Source: Bradyrhizobium sp. B097
GTDB taxonomy: Bacteria > Pseudomonadota > Alphaproteobacteria > Rhizobiales > Xanthobacteraceae
Direction: 5' to 3'
DNA: 64,000 nt
NCBI RefSeq assembly: GCF_038957035.1
Contig: NZ_CP152412.1
Span: forward strand, 5,762,501 to 5,826,500
This document shows positions 53,427 through 64,000 of this stretch, piece by piece. Position 1 is the first letter of the stretch. The number at the start of each line of letters is the position of its first letter. A program made the position numbers and the translations under genes. Below the pieces are notes generated by a model. That model saw only the letters and a list, made by a program, of their open reading frames with translations, did not search any database and had not been told where the DNA came from.

Positions 53427-55003
53427 TGTGCTCTGCCTCCCGCCCGCGGCTCACCGGCAGGGGCGCCGTTTCCGGACAACCTGACATTGCGCATGATGGC
53501 GCGCATGATCTTCTCCTGCGTCGCGTCGTCCTTCGCGAACTCGCCGACGAAGGCACCGTCATTCATCACGCAGATCCGGTCGCAGATGCCGAGCAATTCC
53601 GGCATTTCCGACGAGATCACCACGACGCCCTTGCCGGCCTCCGCGAGCTCGTTGATGATACAATAGATCTCGTATTTTGCCCCGACGTCGATGCCGCGGG
53701 TCGGCTCGTCGAGCAGCAGCACCTGCGGATCGGTCATCAGCCATTTCGACAGCACCACCTTCTGCTGGTTGCCGCCCGAGAGCTGCCCGGCCTCCTGATA
53801 GACGTCGGAACAGCGGATCCGCATCCGGTTGCGGTAGTCGCTCGCGGCCTTCAGCTCGACGACATCGTCGATTACGCCGCGATCCGACACCTGGCGAAGG
53901 CTCGCCAGCGTCACGTTCTTGCGGACGTCGTCGGCGAGGATCAACCCGAGCTGCTTGCGGTCCTCGGTGACATAGGCAAGGCCGGCATGAATCGCAGCCG
54001 GCACGCTGGCAAGGTTGGCCTCGCGGCCGTCAAGGCTGATCCTGCCGGAGATATTGTAGCCCCAGGCCCTGCCGAACAGGCTCATGGCGAACTCGGTGCG
54101 GCCGGCGCCCATCAGGCCGGCGATGCCGACCACCTCGCCGCGGCGCACCTTGAAGTCGACGTTCTTGATCACCTGCCTCCCGGTATGCAGCGGGTGATAC
54201 ACCGACCAGTTCTCCACCGTCATCACGGGATCGCCGATCGCAACGTTTCGCTCGGGGAAACGATGCGCGAGATCGCGGTTGACCATGCTGCGGATGATCC
54301 GGTCCTCGTCGACCTGCTCGGTCCTGCAATCGAGGCTGTCGACGGTGCGGCCGTCGCGCAGCACCGTGATCCGGTCGGCGACCCGTGCGACCTCGTTCAG
54401 CTTGTGCGAGATCAGGATCGAGGCGATGCCCTGCTCGCGGAATACCAGCAGCCGGTCCAGCAGCGCGGCGCTGTCCGCCTCGTTGAGGCTCGCGGTCGGC
54501 TCGTCCAGGATCAGGAGCCGCACCTGCTTCGACAGCGCCTTGGCGATCTCGACCAGCTGCTGCTTGCCGACGCCGAGATCGGTGACCAAGGTGTCCGGCG
54601 ATTCCCGCAGGCCCACCTGCGCGAGCAGCTCGGCCGTTCGCCGGTACACCGCGTTGCGGTCCACCACCCCGAACCGCGATGGCGCGCGCGACAGAAAGAT
54701 GTTCTCGGCGATCGACATCAGCGGGATCAGCGCCAGCTCCTGGTGGATGATGATGATCCCCAGCGCCTCGGAGTCGTTGATGTCGCGGAACCGGCGTTCC
54801 TCGCCGTCGAACAGGATCGACCCTTCATAGCTGCCGGCGGGATAGACCCCGCTCAGCACCTTCATCAGGGTCGACTTGCCCGCACCATTCTCGCCGACCA
54901 GCGCATGGATCTGCCCGGCTTCCACGGTGAAATTGACGTCGCGCAATGCCTGCACGCCGGCAAAGCTCTTGCTGACGTTACGCATCTCAAGCATCGCCGT
55001 CAT
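53423..55003 (-). CDS. gguA: Multiple-sugar ABC transporter ATP-binding protein
   Basis: 526 residues with two ABC cassettes. The first has Walker A GENGAGKSTLMK, KQQLVEIAKAL and LLILDEPTASLNEAD. The second has a degenerate P-loop (GIAGLMGAGRTEF) but a full LSGGNQQKVVLSKWL signature and LLLDEPTRGIDVG. This asymmetry is normal for the XylG/MglA class. It lies 57 bases after chvE and overlaps gguB. A 939-codon open frame on the other strand here is a composition artefact. Confidence 0.93.
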   Translation of the reverse strand: MTAMLEMRNVSKSFAGVQALRDVNFTVEAGQIHALVGENGAGKSTLMKVLSGVYPAGSYEGSILFDGEERRFRDINDSEALGIIIIHQELALIPLMSIAENIFLSRAPSRFGVVDRNAVYRRTAELLAQVGLRESPDTLVTDLGVGKQQLVEIAKALSKQVRLLILDEPTASLNEADSAALLDRLLVFREQGIASILISHKLNEVARVADRITVLRDGRTVDSLDCRTEQVDEDRIIRSMVNRDLAHRFPERNVAIGDPVMTVENWSVYHPLHTGRQVIKNVDFKVRRGEVVGIAGLMGAGRTEFAMSLFGRAWGYNISGRISLDGREANLASVPAAIHAGLAYVTEDRKQLGLILADDVRKNVTLASLRQVSDRGVIDDVVELKAASDYRNRMRIRCSDVYQEAGQLSGGNQQKVVLSKWLMTDPQVLLLDEPTRGIDVGAKYEIYCIINELAEAGKGVVVISSEMPELLGICDRICVMNDGAFVGEFAKDDATQEKIMRAIMRNVRLSGNGAPAGEPRAGGRAQ

Positions 55004-55060
55004 CGGATCACATCCCGCAACGTCACTCGGCCTCGGCGCTATCAGCTCCGCTCGCCCGCC

Positions 55061-56134
55061 TTAGTCGAATTGCGAACGCTTGTAGTAGCCGCTGTCAATC
55101 AGGACTTTCTCCCAATTGGTCTTATCCACCACGACCGGCTTCAGCAGATAGGACGGAACCACCTTGACCCCGTTGTTGTAGGTCTTGGTGTCGTTGACGC
55201 TGACCTCCTTCTTGCTCAGCACGGCATCGACCATGTCGGCCGTGACCTTGGCGAGATCGCGGGTGTCCTTGAAGATGGTCGAGTACTGCTCGCCGCGCAG
55301 CATCGCCTTGATCGAGGGCACCTCGGCGTCCTGACCGCTGACGAACGGCATCGGCTGATCCTTGCTACCGTAGCCGACGCCCTTCAGGGAGGAGATGATG
55401 CCGATCGACAGGCCGTCATAGGGCGACAGCACCGCATCGACGCGCTTCTTGCCGTAGAAGGCGCTGAGCAGATTGTCCATCCGCGCCTGCGCGGTCGCAC
55501 CGTCCCAGCGCAGGGTCGCGACCTTGCCCATGCCCGTCTGGCCGCTCGCGACCACGAGCTTGCCGCTGTCGATATAGGGCTTCAGCACCGACATCGCGCC
55601 GTCGTAGAAGAAATAGGCGTTGTTGTCGTCGGGCGAGCCGCCGAACAGCTCGATGTTGAAAGGCCCCTTGCCGTCCTTCAGCCCGAGCGCATTCACGATC
55701 GACCCTGCCTGCAGCACGCCGACCTGGAAATTGTCGAAGGTCGCGTAATAGTCGACGTTCGGCGTGTCCCGGATCAGGCGGTCATAGGCGATCACCGTGA
55801 TGCCCTGGGCCTTAGCCTGCTTCAGCGCATCGGACAGCGTGGTGCCGTCGATCGCCGCGATGACCAGCACCTTGGCGCCCTTGGTTACCATGTTCTCGAC
55901 CTGGGAGAGCTGGTTCGGGATGTCGTCGTCGGCATATTGCAGGTCGGTACCGTAGCCGCGTTCCTTCAGCACCTTGACCATGTTGTTGCCGTCGTCGATC
56001 CAGCGCGCCGAGGATTTGGTCGGCATCGCGATGCCGATGGTCGGCTTGCTCTGGGCCATGGCGTCGCGATGGGACGCCGTCGCGGCAAGGCCGGCCAGCG
56101 CGAGCGCGAACACGGTGGTCTTCAATTTGAACAT
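55061..56134 (-). CDS. chvE: Multiple-sugar-binding periplasmic protein
   Basis: 357 residues. Signal peptide [20 protein letters not shown]...AMA; mature start [20 protein letters not shown]. The ChvE-type segments [40 protein letters not shown] and [20 protein letters not shown] are clear. In Agrobacterium ChvE also interacts with VirA; here only sugar uptake or chemotaxis can be inferred. AAGGGAG precedes the ATG. First gene of the chvE-gguA-gguB operon. Confidence 0.93.
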   Translation of the reverse strand: MFKLKTTVFALALAGLAATASHRDAMAQSKPTIGIAMPTKSSARWIDDGNNMVKVLKERGYGTDLQYADDDIPNQLSQVENMVTKGAKVLVIAAIDGTTLSDALKQAKAQGITVIAYDRLIRDTPNVDYYATFDNFQVGVLQAGSIVNALGLKDGKGPFNIELFGGSPDDNNAYFFYDGAMSVLKPYIDSGKLVVASGQTGMGKVATLRWDGATAQARMDNLLSAFYGKKRVDAVLSPYDGLSIGIISSLKGVGYGSKDQPMPFVSGQDAEVPSIKAMLRGEQYSTIFKDTRDLAKVTADMVDAVLSKKEVSVNDTKTYNNGVKVVPSYLLKPVVVDKTNWEKVLIDSGYYKRSQFD

Positions 56135-56395
56135 GCTTCACTCCCTTGGTTTTTTAGTTGGGATACCGTTGCCGTGGTCAGCGCCAATCGACGGCTATCG
56201 TTCGTGGGCTGGCCGCAGATCTAGGGCGATGTCGGATCGGCGCCGGGGCCGTCACCAACCGAAATTGCGGAATGTCGATCGAACCCGTCAACAGCACCAA
56301 TGCTCACTCCGCACGATCAGCCGTGTCGATCCTACAATGCCGGGGTCACCCGCGAGTCATGTTGTGGGACGGACGAGGCGCAGGAATGACGTGGA

Positions 56396-56562
56396 GGATC
56401 ATGAGGCGCCTGTCTCCCAGAATCGTTGGCGAGCGGCGGCCTCCGCCAGAACTTCTGGCGGTGCGGCACTTTGCTTCTGGCAACCTTTGGTGGACGTCGT
56501 CCCAACCATATGGTGGCAAGCGCCAACTGGTCATTTATTTAAGAAGCAGAATAAATTGACCG
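56396..56562. repeat. Tandem diverged repeat, copy A
   Basis: Begins GGATCATGAGGC and ends with ATTTATT...AATAAAT. It matches copy B at both ends and in the middle: GCTTCTGGCAACCTTTGGTG at 56473-56492 differs from copy B by one base. In one plus-strand frame it ends in codons for IYLRSRIN and a stop. Confidence 0.65.
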
Positions 56563-56571
56563 GAGAGCGGC

Positions 56572-56720
56572 GGATCATAAGGCATTATCTCCCGAAATTG
56601 CTGGCAGGCCCACAGTCCGCTGGGGTGTGGCAGGGCTTCTCGCAACCTTTGGTGAGATTGTGCCTCTACTATGCGATGGACGCAAGTACCATTTATTTCA
56701 CTGCGCGAATAAATTAATCG
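56572..56720. repeat. Tandem diverged repeat, copy B
   Basis: Begins GGATCATAAGGC and ends ATTTATT...AATAAAT. It contains GCTTCTCGCAACCTTTGGTG at 56635-56654. In one plus-strand frame it ends in codons for IYFTARIN and a stop, parallel to copy A, so the pair may derive from the 3' end of a gene. Confidence 0.65.
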
Positions 56721-56748
56721 AACTGCCACGCGACGGCGGCAGCGGCCT

Positions 56749-57468
56749 TCAGGCGTCGATCTCGGAGAGATCATCGACGACCAGCAGGGCTCCGGCGAAA
56801 TCGTCGTCGCTGAAATAGGTGCTGCGCGTGATGACCACGGAGATGCCGGCCCCAGCCGCGGCGGCGAGACCGTTGCCGGAATCCTCGACCGCGATGCAAT
56901 CCGCCGGCCCGAGCCCGAGCCGCGCCAGCACCTCGACATAGACGTCCGGAGCGGGCTTCTTCCGCGGCACGTCGTCGCCGGCGACAACAGCCTCGAACAG
57001 GTCGGCCCAGTCCAGCCCCAACGCGACCGACAGCAGCGCATCGATATTGCCATGCGAGGTGGTCGTGGCGATCGCCAGCCGTTGGCCGCGGCTGCGCGCG
57101 CCGGCGAGCCAGGCCCTCACGCCCGGCCGCAACGGGCAGCCGCCTGCCGCGATCAGCGCGGCATAGCGCGCGGTCTTGATCCCGTGCAGGTCGGCGATAT
57201 CAGAGAATGTCAGCGACGGGACCGCGTTCCTCTGGTCGAAGGCGCGGATGCGCTCCTTGCCTCCGGCGACGCGAAGCAGCCGCCCATAGATGACCTGGTC
57301 CCAGAACCAATCGAGGCCGGCCTCGGCGAACGCCTCATTGAAGGCGCGACGGTGCACCTCCTCGGTCTCGGCGAGCGTGCCGTCGACATCTAAGATCAGG
57401 GCGCGCGCGCCCGCGATGATGTCGCGCATCCCGGCGTTCCTGATGCCGGCGAGCGCCTGGTTCATCAT
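56749..57468 (-). CDS. cbbY: CbbY-type HAD phosphatase
   Basis: 239 residues, HAD superfamily. The nucleophile aspartate lies in [52 protein letters not shown] and [17 protein letters not shown] (here [10 protein letters not shown]) segments complete the motif set. CbbY removes xylulose 1,5-bisphosphate, an inhibitor of RuBisCO. The start overlaps the cbbX stop (ATGA). Last gene of the cbb operon in this window. Confidence 0.9.
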   Translation of the reverse strand: MMNQALAGIRNAGMRDIIAGARALILDVDGTLAETEEVHRRAFNEAFAEAGLDWFWDQVIYGRLLRVAGGKERIRAFDQRNAVPSLTFSDIADLHGIKTARYAALIAAGGCPLRPGVRAWLAGARSRGQRLAIATTTSHGNIDALLSVALGLDWADLFEAVVAGDDVPRKKPAPDVYVEVLARLGLGPADCIAVEDSGNGLAAAAGAGISVVITRSTYFSDDDFAGALLVVDDLSEIDA

Positions 57469-58391
57469 CCCTCGCCCGCCGCGCCCGCCCCTTTCGCGAA
57501 CACGCGGCTCGCAAGCACGTCGCCGGCCTCGATCGACATCACGTCGTCGGCCGTGAGCGTGCGGTCGAGCTTTGCCACGATCCGGTTGGCCTGGCGCAGC
57601 CGGATGCGGTCGAGCGCGTTGCGGATCGAGCGCGCATTGGAGAACAGCGGCTGTTGCTTGCGGATGCCGATGTACCGGGTGAAGGCCTCGCGTGCTTCCG
57701 GAGAGAAACGATAATTCTGCTGCTGCAACATCAGTTCGGCGATCCAGAGCAGCTCGCCGTCCGAATAGTCGGGGAAGTCGATATGATGCGCGATGCGCGA
57801 GCGGAACCCCGGATTGCTCTGGAAGAATTTCTCCATGCGGTCGCCATAGCCGGCCAGGATCACCACCAGATCCTCGCGCTGCTGTTCCATGATCTGGAGC
57901 AGGATCTCGATCGCCTCCTGGCCGTAGTCGCGCTCGTTTTCGGGGCGGTATAGGTAATAGGCCTCGTCGATGAACAGCACACCGCCCATCGCCTTCTTCA
58001 GTATTTCTTTCGTCTTCGGCGCGGTGTGGCCGATATATTGCCCGACAAGGTCATCGCGCGTGACGCTGATGACGTGGCCGCGGCGCACGAAGCCGAGCTT
58101 GTGCAGGATGCCGGCCATCCGCAGCGCGACCGTGGTCTTGCCGGTGCCGGGATTGCCGGTGAACGACATGTGCAGGGTCGGGAACGTCGTCGCCAGCGCC
58201 ATCTTCTGCCTGATGCGTTCGACCAGCAGCAGCGAGGCGATCTCGCGGATGCGCGTCTTCACGGGCCTCAGACCGATCAATTCGGAATCGAGCTGATCGA
58301 GCACGTCGCCAATGCCGAGGTCGGCGAATTCATGCCGGAGGTCGATGCTCTCTAGCGGCGTCTCGCGGATTTGTTCTTGCGGTTGCGTCAT
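57465..58391 (-). CDS. cbbX: Red-type RuBisCO activase CbbX
   Basis: 308 residues, AAA+ ATPase. Walker A is [11 protein letters not shown] (about 79-87) and Walker [13 protein letters not shown]. The pore-type loop [16 protein letters not shown] and sensor-2 [16 protein letters not shown] are conserved. It pulls the C-terminus of CbbL to release inhibitory sugar phosphates and occurs only with red-type enzymes, agreeing with the form IC CbbL here. The ATG at 58391 is chosen. A terminator-like hairpin separates it from cbbS. Confidence 0.94.
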   Translation of the reverse strand: MTQPQEQIRETPLESIDLRHEFADLGIGDVLDQLDSELIGLRPVKTRIREIASLLLVERIRQKMALATTFPTLHMSFTGNPGTGKTTVALRMAGILHKLGFVRRGHVISVTRDDLVGQYIGHTAPKTKEILKKAMGGVLFIDEAYYLYRPENERDYGQEAIEILLQIMEQQREDLVVILAGYGDRMEKFFQSNPGFRSRIAHHIDFPDYSDGELLWIAELMLQQQNYRFSPEAREAFTRYIGIRKQQPLFSNARSIRNALDRIRLRQANRIVAKLDRTLTADDVMSIEAGDVLASRVFAKGAGAAGEG

Positions 58392-58408
58392 TATCCTCTC
58401 GCTTCGAG

Positions 58409-58441
58409 AAAAGCTCCGTCGCCGCGGCGGCGACGACGGAG
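58409..58441 (-). terminator. Hairpin with T run between cbbS and cbbX
   Basis: On the minus strand a bulged GC stem (CTCCGTCGTCGCCGC / GCGGCGACGGAG) is followed by CTTTTCTC. This has the shape of a weak intrinsic terminator and would lower cbbX and cbbY relative to cbbLS. Confidence 0.5.
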
Positions 58442-58501
58442 AAGTGCATCCGGACCAGACGGTCGAGGGAGCAACCCGCCTGGCTTGCAAGCCGGACGCG
58501 G

Positions 58502-58927
58502 TCAACGATCGGTGTAGCGTTCGCCCTCGGGGCGACCAGCCGCATAGGAATGCGTCGCGTAATGCAGGTTGCGTCCGGCCGCCTCCTGGCGGTCGAGCCG
58601 GAAGCCCGGCTCCTCGCGCGGCCGGTTGACGATGAAGGAGATGCGAACCGACTCCCAGCCTTGACTGGAATCGAAGCCGGAGAACCGGATGTAGCGGTCG
58701 CCATAGACCCGCCGGCAATCGGCGAGTTCCTTCATGATGCCCGCCGCATCGCGCAGGTCGAACATCGGCAGGCCCCACATGTCCCAATAGGTGTTGCGGG
58801 GATGCGGATCGTCGGTGGACTCGAGGTTCACCGCCCAGCCCTTGTCGAGGCAGTATTGCACCTGCGCAGCGATCTGCTCATCGGTGAGATCGGGCAGGAA
58901 AGAGAAGCAGCCTTGGGTCACGCGCAT
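58502..58927 (-). CDS. cbbS: RuBisCO small subunit, form IC
   Basis: 141 residues. It starts [20 protein letters not shown]. The [19 protein letters not shown] and [12 protein letters not shown] segments are typical. The C-terminal extension of about 30 residues ([20 protein letters not shown]) is the hairpin extension of red-type small subunits. It lies 12 bases after cbbL. Confidence 0.95.
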   Translation of the reverse strand: MRVTQGCFSFLPDLTDEQIAAQVQYCLDKGWAVNLESTDDPHPRNTYWDMWGLPMFDLRDAAGIMKELADCRRVYGDRYIRFSGFDSSQGWESVRISFIVNRPREEPGFRLDRQEAAGRNLHYATHSYAAGRPEGERYTDR

Positions 58928-58939
58928 GAGAAACTCCTG

Positions 58940-60436
<1,497 letters not shown>

Positions 60437-61519
60437 TCAGGCGGCCTGGGTGATCTTTCCAATCTGCGGATCGAGCGCGCCGGCGCGGTAGCGACGGGCC
60501 ATCTCCGGCAGTGCAACCACCTTGATCCTGGCGGCATTGCCGGCCGTGCCGAACTGCTCGAAGCGGTCACGGCAGAGTTCGCGCAGCGCATCCATCGCCG
60601 GCTTGAGGAATTTGCGCGGATCGAACTCGCTCTTCGACTGCGCGGCGACCTTGCGGAAGGCGGCGGCCATCGCCAGGCGGCAATCGGTGTCGATGTTGAC
60701 CTTGCGCACGCCGTGCTTGATGCCGCGGACGATCTCCTCGACCGGGACGCCCCAGGTCTGCGGCATCTCGCCGCCGAACTGGTTGAACATGTCCTGCAGC
60801 GCCTGCGGCACCGAGGACGAGCCGTGCATCACCAGATGCGTGTTGGGCAGGCGCGTGTGGATCTCCTCGACCACGCGCATCGCCAGGATCTCGCCGTCGG
60901 GCCGCCGCGTGAACTTGTAGGCGCCATGTGAGGTGCCCATCGCGATCGCGAGCGCATCGACCTTGGTGGCACGGACGAAATCGACCGCCTGGTCGGGATC
61001 GGTGAGCAGCTGGTCATGGCTCAGCTTGCCTTCGACGCCGTGACCATCCTCCTGCTCGCCGCCGCCATGCTCGAGCGAGCCGAGCACGCCGAGTTCGCCT
61101 TCCACCGACGCGCCGACCCAATGCGCCATATCGACCACCCGGCGGGTGATATCGACATTGTAGTCGTAGTCGGCCGCGGTCTTGGCGTCGGCCTTGAGCG
61201 AACCGTCCATCATCACGGAGGTGAAGCCGTAGCGGATCGCGGTGGCGCAGGTCGCCTCCTCGTTGCCGTGATCGAGATGCAGGCAGAGCGGGATCTGCGG
61301 ATACATCTCCTCCAGCGCATCGATCATCTTCGCCAGCATGATGTCGTTGGCATAGGACCGCGCGCCGCGCGAAGCCTGGATGATCACAGGCGCATCGCAG
61401 GAAGCCGCCGCCTCCATGATGGCGAGGCCCTGCTCCATATTGTTGATGTTGAAGGCCGGCACGCCGTAGCCGCGTTCGGCGGCATGGTCCAGCAATTGCC
61501 TCAATGTGATCCGCGCCAT
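60437..61519 (-). CDS. cbbA: Fructose-bisphosphate aldolase, class II
   Basis: 360 residues. Class-II zinc ligands lie in [12 protein letters not shown] and [10 protein letters not shown]. The start [35 protein letters not shown] and [13 protein letters not shown] fit the CbbA (calvin subtype). It forms fructose and sedoheptulose bisphosphates. It lies between cbbT and cbbL. Confidence 0.94.
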   Translation of the reverse strand: MARITLRQLLDHAAERGYGVPAFNINNMEQGLAIMEAAASCDAPVIIQASRGARSYANDIMLAKMIDALEEMYPQIPLCLHLDHGNEEATCATAIRYGFTSVMMDGSLKADAKTAADYDYNVDITRRVVDMAHWVGASVEGELGVLGSLEHGGGEQEDGHGVEGKLSHDQLLTDPDQAVDFVRATKVDALAIAMGTSHGAYKFTRRPDGEILAMRVVEEIHTRLPNTHLVMHGSSSVPQALQDMFNQFGGEMPQTWGVPVEEIVRGIKHGVRKVNIDTDCRLAMAAAFRKVAAQSKSEFDPRKFLKPAMDALRELCRDRFEQFGTAGNAARIKVVALPEMARRYRAGALDPQIGKITQAA

Positions 61520-61534
61520 GGTGGCGTCCTCCTC

Positions 61535-63556
61535 TCAATTCGCTCGTTGCATGAGCTGTCTTGCCGCCGCGGCGACCGCCGCCGGCGTGATGCCGAATTC
61601 GCGGTACAGCACGTCGGCCGGCGCGGACGCACCGAATCCGGTCATGCCGACGAACGCACCGTCGTCGCCGAGCCAGCGCGCCCAGTCGCCCTCGACAGCG
61701 GCTTCGACACCGACGCGCGGCGCGTTGCCCAGCACCTGGGCGCGATAGTCGCGCGGCTGCTGGCGGAACAGGTCGAAGCACGGAGCCGAGACGACCGCGG
61801 CCTTCACCCCTGCTTCCGCCAGCAGCTTTGCGGCTTCGAGCGCGATCGACACCTCCGAACCCGTTGCAATCAGGGTGACGTCACGCCCGAAGGCCGGCTC
61901 GACGAGAACGTAAGCGCCGAGCGCGACCTGGTTGTCCTTGCTGCCGTCGCGAACCGTCGGCAGCGCTTGCCGCGACAGGCAGAGGATGGACGGCGAGGTC
62001 TCTGACTTCAACGCACAGTCCCAGGCTTCCGCGGTCTCGACCGCATCGGCCGGACGGAACACCAGCAAATTCGGGATCGCCCGCAGCGCCGCGAGATGCT
62101 CGACGGGCTGATGCGTCGGCCCATCCTCGCCAAGGCCGATCGAATCATGGGTCATCACATGGATGACGCGGATGCCCATCAATGCCGCGAGGCGGATCGC
62201 CGGCCGGCTGTAATCGGCGAAGCTGAGGAAGGTGCCGCCATAGGGGATAAACCCGCCATGCAGCGCGATGCCGTTCATCGCAGCCGCCATGCCGTGCTCG
62301 CGGATACCGTAGTGGATATAACTGCCGTCGAGTGTTTCCGGCCGCACCGAAACCTGCGACTTCGCCAGCGTCAGGTTGGAGTGCGTGAGGTCGGCCGATC
62401 CGCCCAGGAGATTGGGCAACGCTTCGGCGATCACGTCGATGACCTGCTGCGAGGCCTGCCGCGTGGCAAGTTTCGGCCGCTCGGTCGCGAACCGACCGAC
62501 GAGCTCTGCCATCGCCTCGGCATAGGCGCAGGGCAACTTCCGGTTCAGCGCGTCGTGGAACGGAGACCGCTCGCCCTTGTCGGCCTTGCAGGCGCTGCGC
62601 GAGCGCTCGATCCAGGCCCGCCGCGCGTCGCGGCCGCGGCCACCGAGTTCGCGCCACTCGGCCAGCACCGCATCGGGGACCTCGAAGGCCGGATACGACC
62701 AGCGCAGCGCGGCACGGGTCTTCGCCGCCTCGTCGGCGCCGAGCGGTGCGCCGTGCACCTTCTCGCTGCCCTGCCGGTTCGGCGCACCGAACCCGATCAC
62801 CGTCCGGCAGGCGATCAGCGACGGACGGTCGCTCGCTCGTGCCTGCCTGATCGCCGCAGAGATTGCCTGCGGATCGTGGCCGTCGATGCGGCAGACGTTC
62901 CAGCCGTTGGCCGCAAACCGTGCCGTCTGGTCGTCCGAGCAGGACAACGAGGTGGCGCCGTCGATCGAGATCTGGTTGTCGTCGAACAACACGATCAGCC
63001 GGTTCAGCCGCAAATGGCCGGCGAGCGAGATCGCCTCGTGGCTGAGGCCTTCCATCAGGCAGCCATCGCCGGCGATCACATAGGTGTAGTGGTCGACGAG
63101 ATCGTCGCCGAAGCGGGCGTTCATCAAGCGCTCGGCAAGCGCCATGCCGACCGCGGTCGCGATCCCCTGCCCGAGCGGCCCGGTCGTGGTCTCGACACCG
63201 GGCGTATGACCATACTCAGGATGTCCCGGGGTTTGCGATCCCCACTGCCTGAACGCCTTGAGCTGATCGAGCGTCATGCTTTCGTAGCCCGTCAGATAGA
63301 GCAGCGCGTAGAGCAGCATCGAGCCGTGACCGGCCGACAGCACGAAGCGGTCGCGGTCGGGCCAGGACGGATCGGCCGGGTCGAATTTCAGGAAGTCGGT
63401 GAACAGCACGGTCGCGACATCGGCCATGCCCATCGGCATGCCGGGATGGCCGGATTTCGCCTGCTCCACCGCGTCGATGGCGAGGAAGCGGATGGCGTTG
63501 GCCATCTCGTCGTGGCTGATTTCAGGCCGGCTGGCAACGGACGCAAGTGCGGTCAT
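61535..63556 (-). CDS. cbbT: Transketolase
   Basis: 673 residues, thiamine-diphosphate enzyme. The N-terminal cofactor segment [34 protein letters not shown] with DDNQISIDG, the middle domain [19 protein letters not shown] and the C-terminal [18 protein letters not shown] are all present. It rearranges sugar phosphates in ribulose-5-phosphate regeneration. The start overlaps the cbbP stop (ATGA). Confidence 0.95.
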   Translation of the reverse strand: MTALASVASRPEISHDEMANAIRFLAIDAVEQAKSGHPGMPMGMADVATVLFTDFLKFDPADPSWPDRDRFVLSAGHGSMLLYALLYLTGYESMTLDQLKAFRQWGSQTPGHPEYGHTPGVETTTGPLGQGIATAVGMALAERLMNARFGDDLVDHYTYVIAGDGCLMEGLSHEAISLAGHLRLNRLIVLFDDNQISIDGATSLSCSDDQTARFAANGWNVCRIDGHDPQAISAAIRQARASDRPSLIACRTVIGFGAPNRQGSEKVHGAPLGADEAAKTRAALRWSYPAFEVPDAVLAEWRELGGRGRDARRAWIERSRSACKADKGERSPFHDALNRKLPCAYAEAMAELVGRFATERPKLATRQASQQVIDVIAEALPNLLGGSADLTHSNLTLAKSQVSVRPETLDGSYIHYGIREHGMAAAMNGIALHGGFIPYGGTFLSFADYSRPAIRLAALMGIRVIHVMTHDSIGLGEDGPTHQPVEHLAALRAIPNLLVFRPADAVETAEAWDCALKSETSPSILCLSRQALPTVRDGSKDNQVALGAYVLVEPAFGRDVTLIATGSEVSIALEAAKLLAEAGVKAAVVSAPCFDLFRQQPRDYRAQVLGNAPRVGVEAAVEGDWARWLGDDGAFVGMTGFGASAPADVLYREFGITPAAVAAAARQLMQRAN

Positions 63557-63999
63557 ATCGTTCGCCTCTTTCGTTCGATCAATTGCAGGATCAGCGGGGT
63601 CAGGATGAGCTGCATCGCGAGGTCGAGCTTGGCGCCGTGAATCACGATCGAATTGGCGCGCGACATGAAGCTGTTCGGGATCATCGAGAGCAGATACGGG
63701 AAATCGATGCCGCGCGGGTTCTTCAACCGAATCACGACCATCGATTCATCCGGCGTCGGGATCCAGCGCGCAATGAACGGGTTCGACGTATCGACCGTCG
63801 GCACGCGCTGGAAGTTGATGTCGGTCTCGCTGAATTGCGGGCAGATGTAGTTCACGTAATCCGGCATGCGGCGCAGGATGGTGTCGGTCACCGCCTCGGT
63901 GGAGTAGCCGCGATGGCTGCGATCGCGATGCAGCTTCTGGATCCATTCGAGGTTGATCACCGGCACGACGCCGATCTTGAGATCAGCGTGCTGCGCGAC
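63553..63999 (-). CDS. cbbP: Phosphoribulokinase, C-terminal part (start outside window)
   Basis: The frame is open to the window edge. About 148 codons are visible, beginning [20 protein letters not shown] and ending [29 protein letters not shown] is typical of bacterial (class-I) phosphoribulokinase. The enzyme phosphorylates ribulose 5-phosphate to the RuBisCO substrate. The N-terminal P-loop lies beyond 64000. Overlaps cbbT. Confidence 0.93.
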   Translation of the reverse strand, partial: VAQHADLKIGVVPVINLEWIQKLHRDRSHRGYSTEAVTDTILRRMPDYVNYICPQFSETDINFQRVPTVDTSNPFIARWIPTPDESMVVIRLKNPRGIDFPYLLSMIPNSFMSRANSIVIHGAKLDLAMQLILTPLILQLIERKRRTI

Positions 64000-64000
64000 A

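Larger units (their letters stand above)
56135..56748. other. Gene-free stretch between chvE and cbbY
   Basis: 614 bases. The first part (to about 56395) must hold the chvE promoter; no motif is obvious. The second part is a diverged tandem duplication (56396-56562 and 56572-56720). Both copies end in AT-rich stem-loops unlike the surrounding GC-rich DNA. No intact gene is convincing. Confidence 0.6.

Noticed and set aside
53405..56224. 939-codon open frame on the plus strand opposite gguA and chvE
   Set aside because: It mirrors the minus-strand genes in a high-GC genome, has an Asp/His/Arg-rich low-information translation and no recognisable domain or ribosome-binding site.
56158..56559. 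133-codon plus-strand frame across copy A of the duplication
   Set aside because: Only the repeat-derived end is shared with copy B, the rest has no recognisable domain, and no ribosome-binding site is seen; treated as a possible gene remnant instead.
55974..56717. 247-codon plus-strand frame running from chvE antisense into copy B
   Set aside because: Its first third is antisense to chvE and the remainder is non-conserved intergenic sequence.

Overview
This is a GC-rich alphaproteobacterial chromosome segment, most likely Bradyrhizobium or a close relative. The reasons are the aerobic-type cob gene set, a red-type (form IC) RuBisCO operon with cbbX, chvE-gguAB, a urtABCDE-fmdAB operon, and dispersed palindromic elements of the kind common in rhizobial intergenic DNA. 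The assignment rests on recalled family resemblance, not on a search. I saw no rRNA, tRNA, transposase, integrase or CRISPR array.

Layout. 1-3406: the end of a HutC-like GntR regulator and a NitT/TauT-type ABC importer. 3589-10523 (minus): a urea/short-chain-amide transporter (urtABCDE order) followed by formamidase fmdA and fmdB. Divergent from it, 10691-14975 (plus) encodes a 1122-residue NCS1-permease/histidine-kinase/receiver fusion and a LuxR-type response regulator, preceded by a sigma-54-like promoter. 15073-19590: a LysR regulator, a peroxiredoxin-like protein, an AraC regulator divergent from an AhpD-like protein and a DUF417 (RclC-like) membrane protein, and a small zinc-ribbon ORF.

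19628-40353 is a nearly complete aerobic cobalamin region. A minus-strand run under a B12 riboswitch (DUF1636, cobW, cobN, cobG, cobH, cobI, cobJ, cobL, cobE, cobM, cobB, cobA, cobF) has cobK inserted on the plus strand. cobO-cobQ (plus), cobC-cobD (minus) and cobP-bluB-orf-cbtB-cbtA (plus) follow. Together they cover uroporphyrinogen III to adenosylcobinamide-GDP, lower-ligand synthesis and cobalt uptake. cobS/cobT chelatase subunits and cobU/cobV are not in the window.

40379-52178 is an accessory catabolic region. It holds two CaiB/BaiF CoA-transferases, a GST, a DsbA/HCCA-isomerase-like protein, two orphan branched-chain-type binding proteins, a LysR regulator, a LacI regulator with matching operators, a Baeyer-Villiger-type flavin monooxygenase and an inositol-monophosphatase-family enzyme. 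52236-56134 (minus) is the chvE-gguA-gguB sugar importer. A gene-free stretch with a diverged tandem duplication follows. 56749-63999 (minus) is the Calvin-cycle operon, transcribed cbbP (cut by the window edge), cbbT, cbbA, cbbL, cbbS, cbbX, cbbY.

The most unusual single item is the transporter-kinase fusion at 10691-14059. Its position suggests that it senses a nitrogenous compound and controls the amide transporter. The diverged tandem duplication at 56396-56720 and the LacI operator pair around the monooxygenase also deserve attention.
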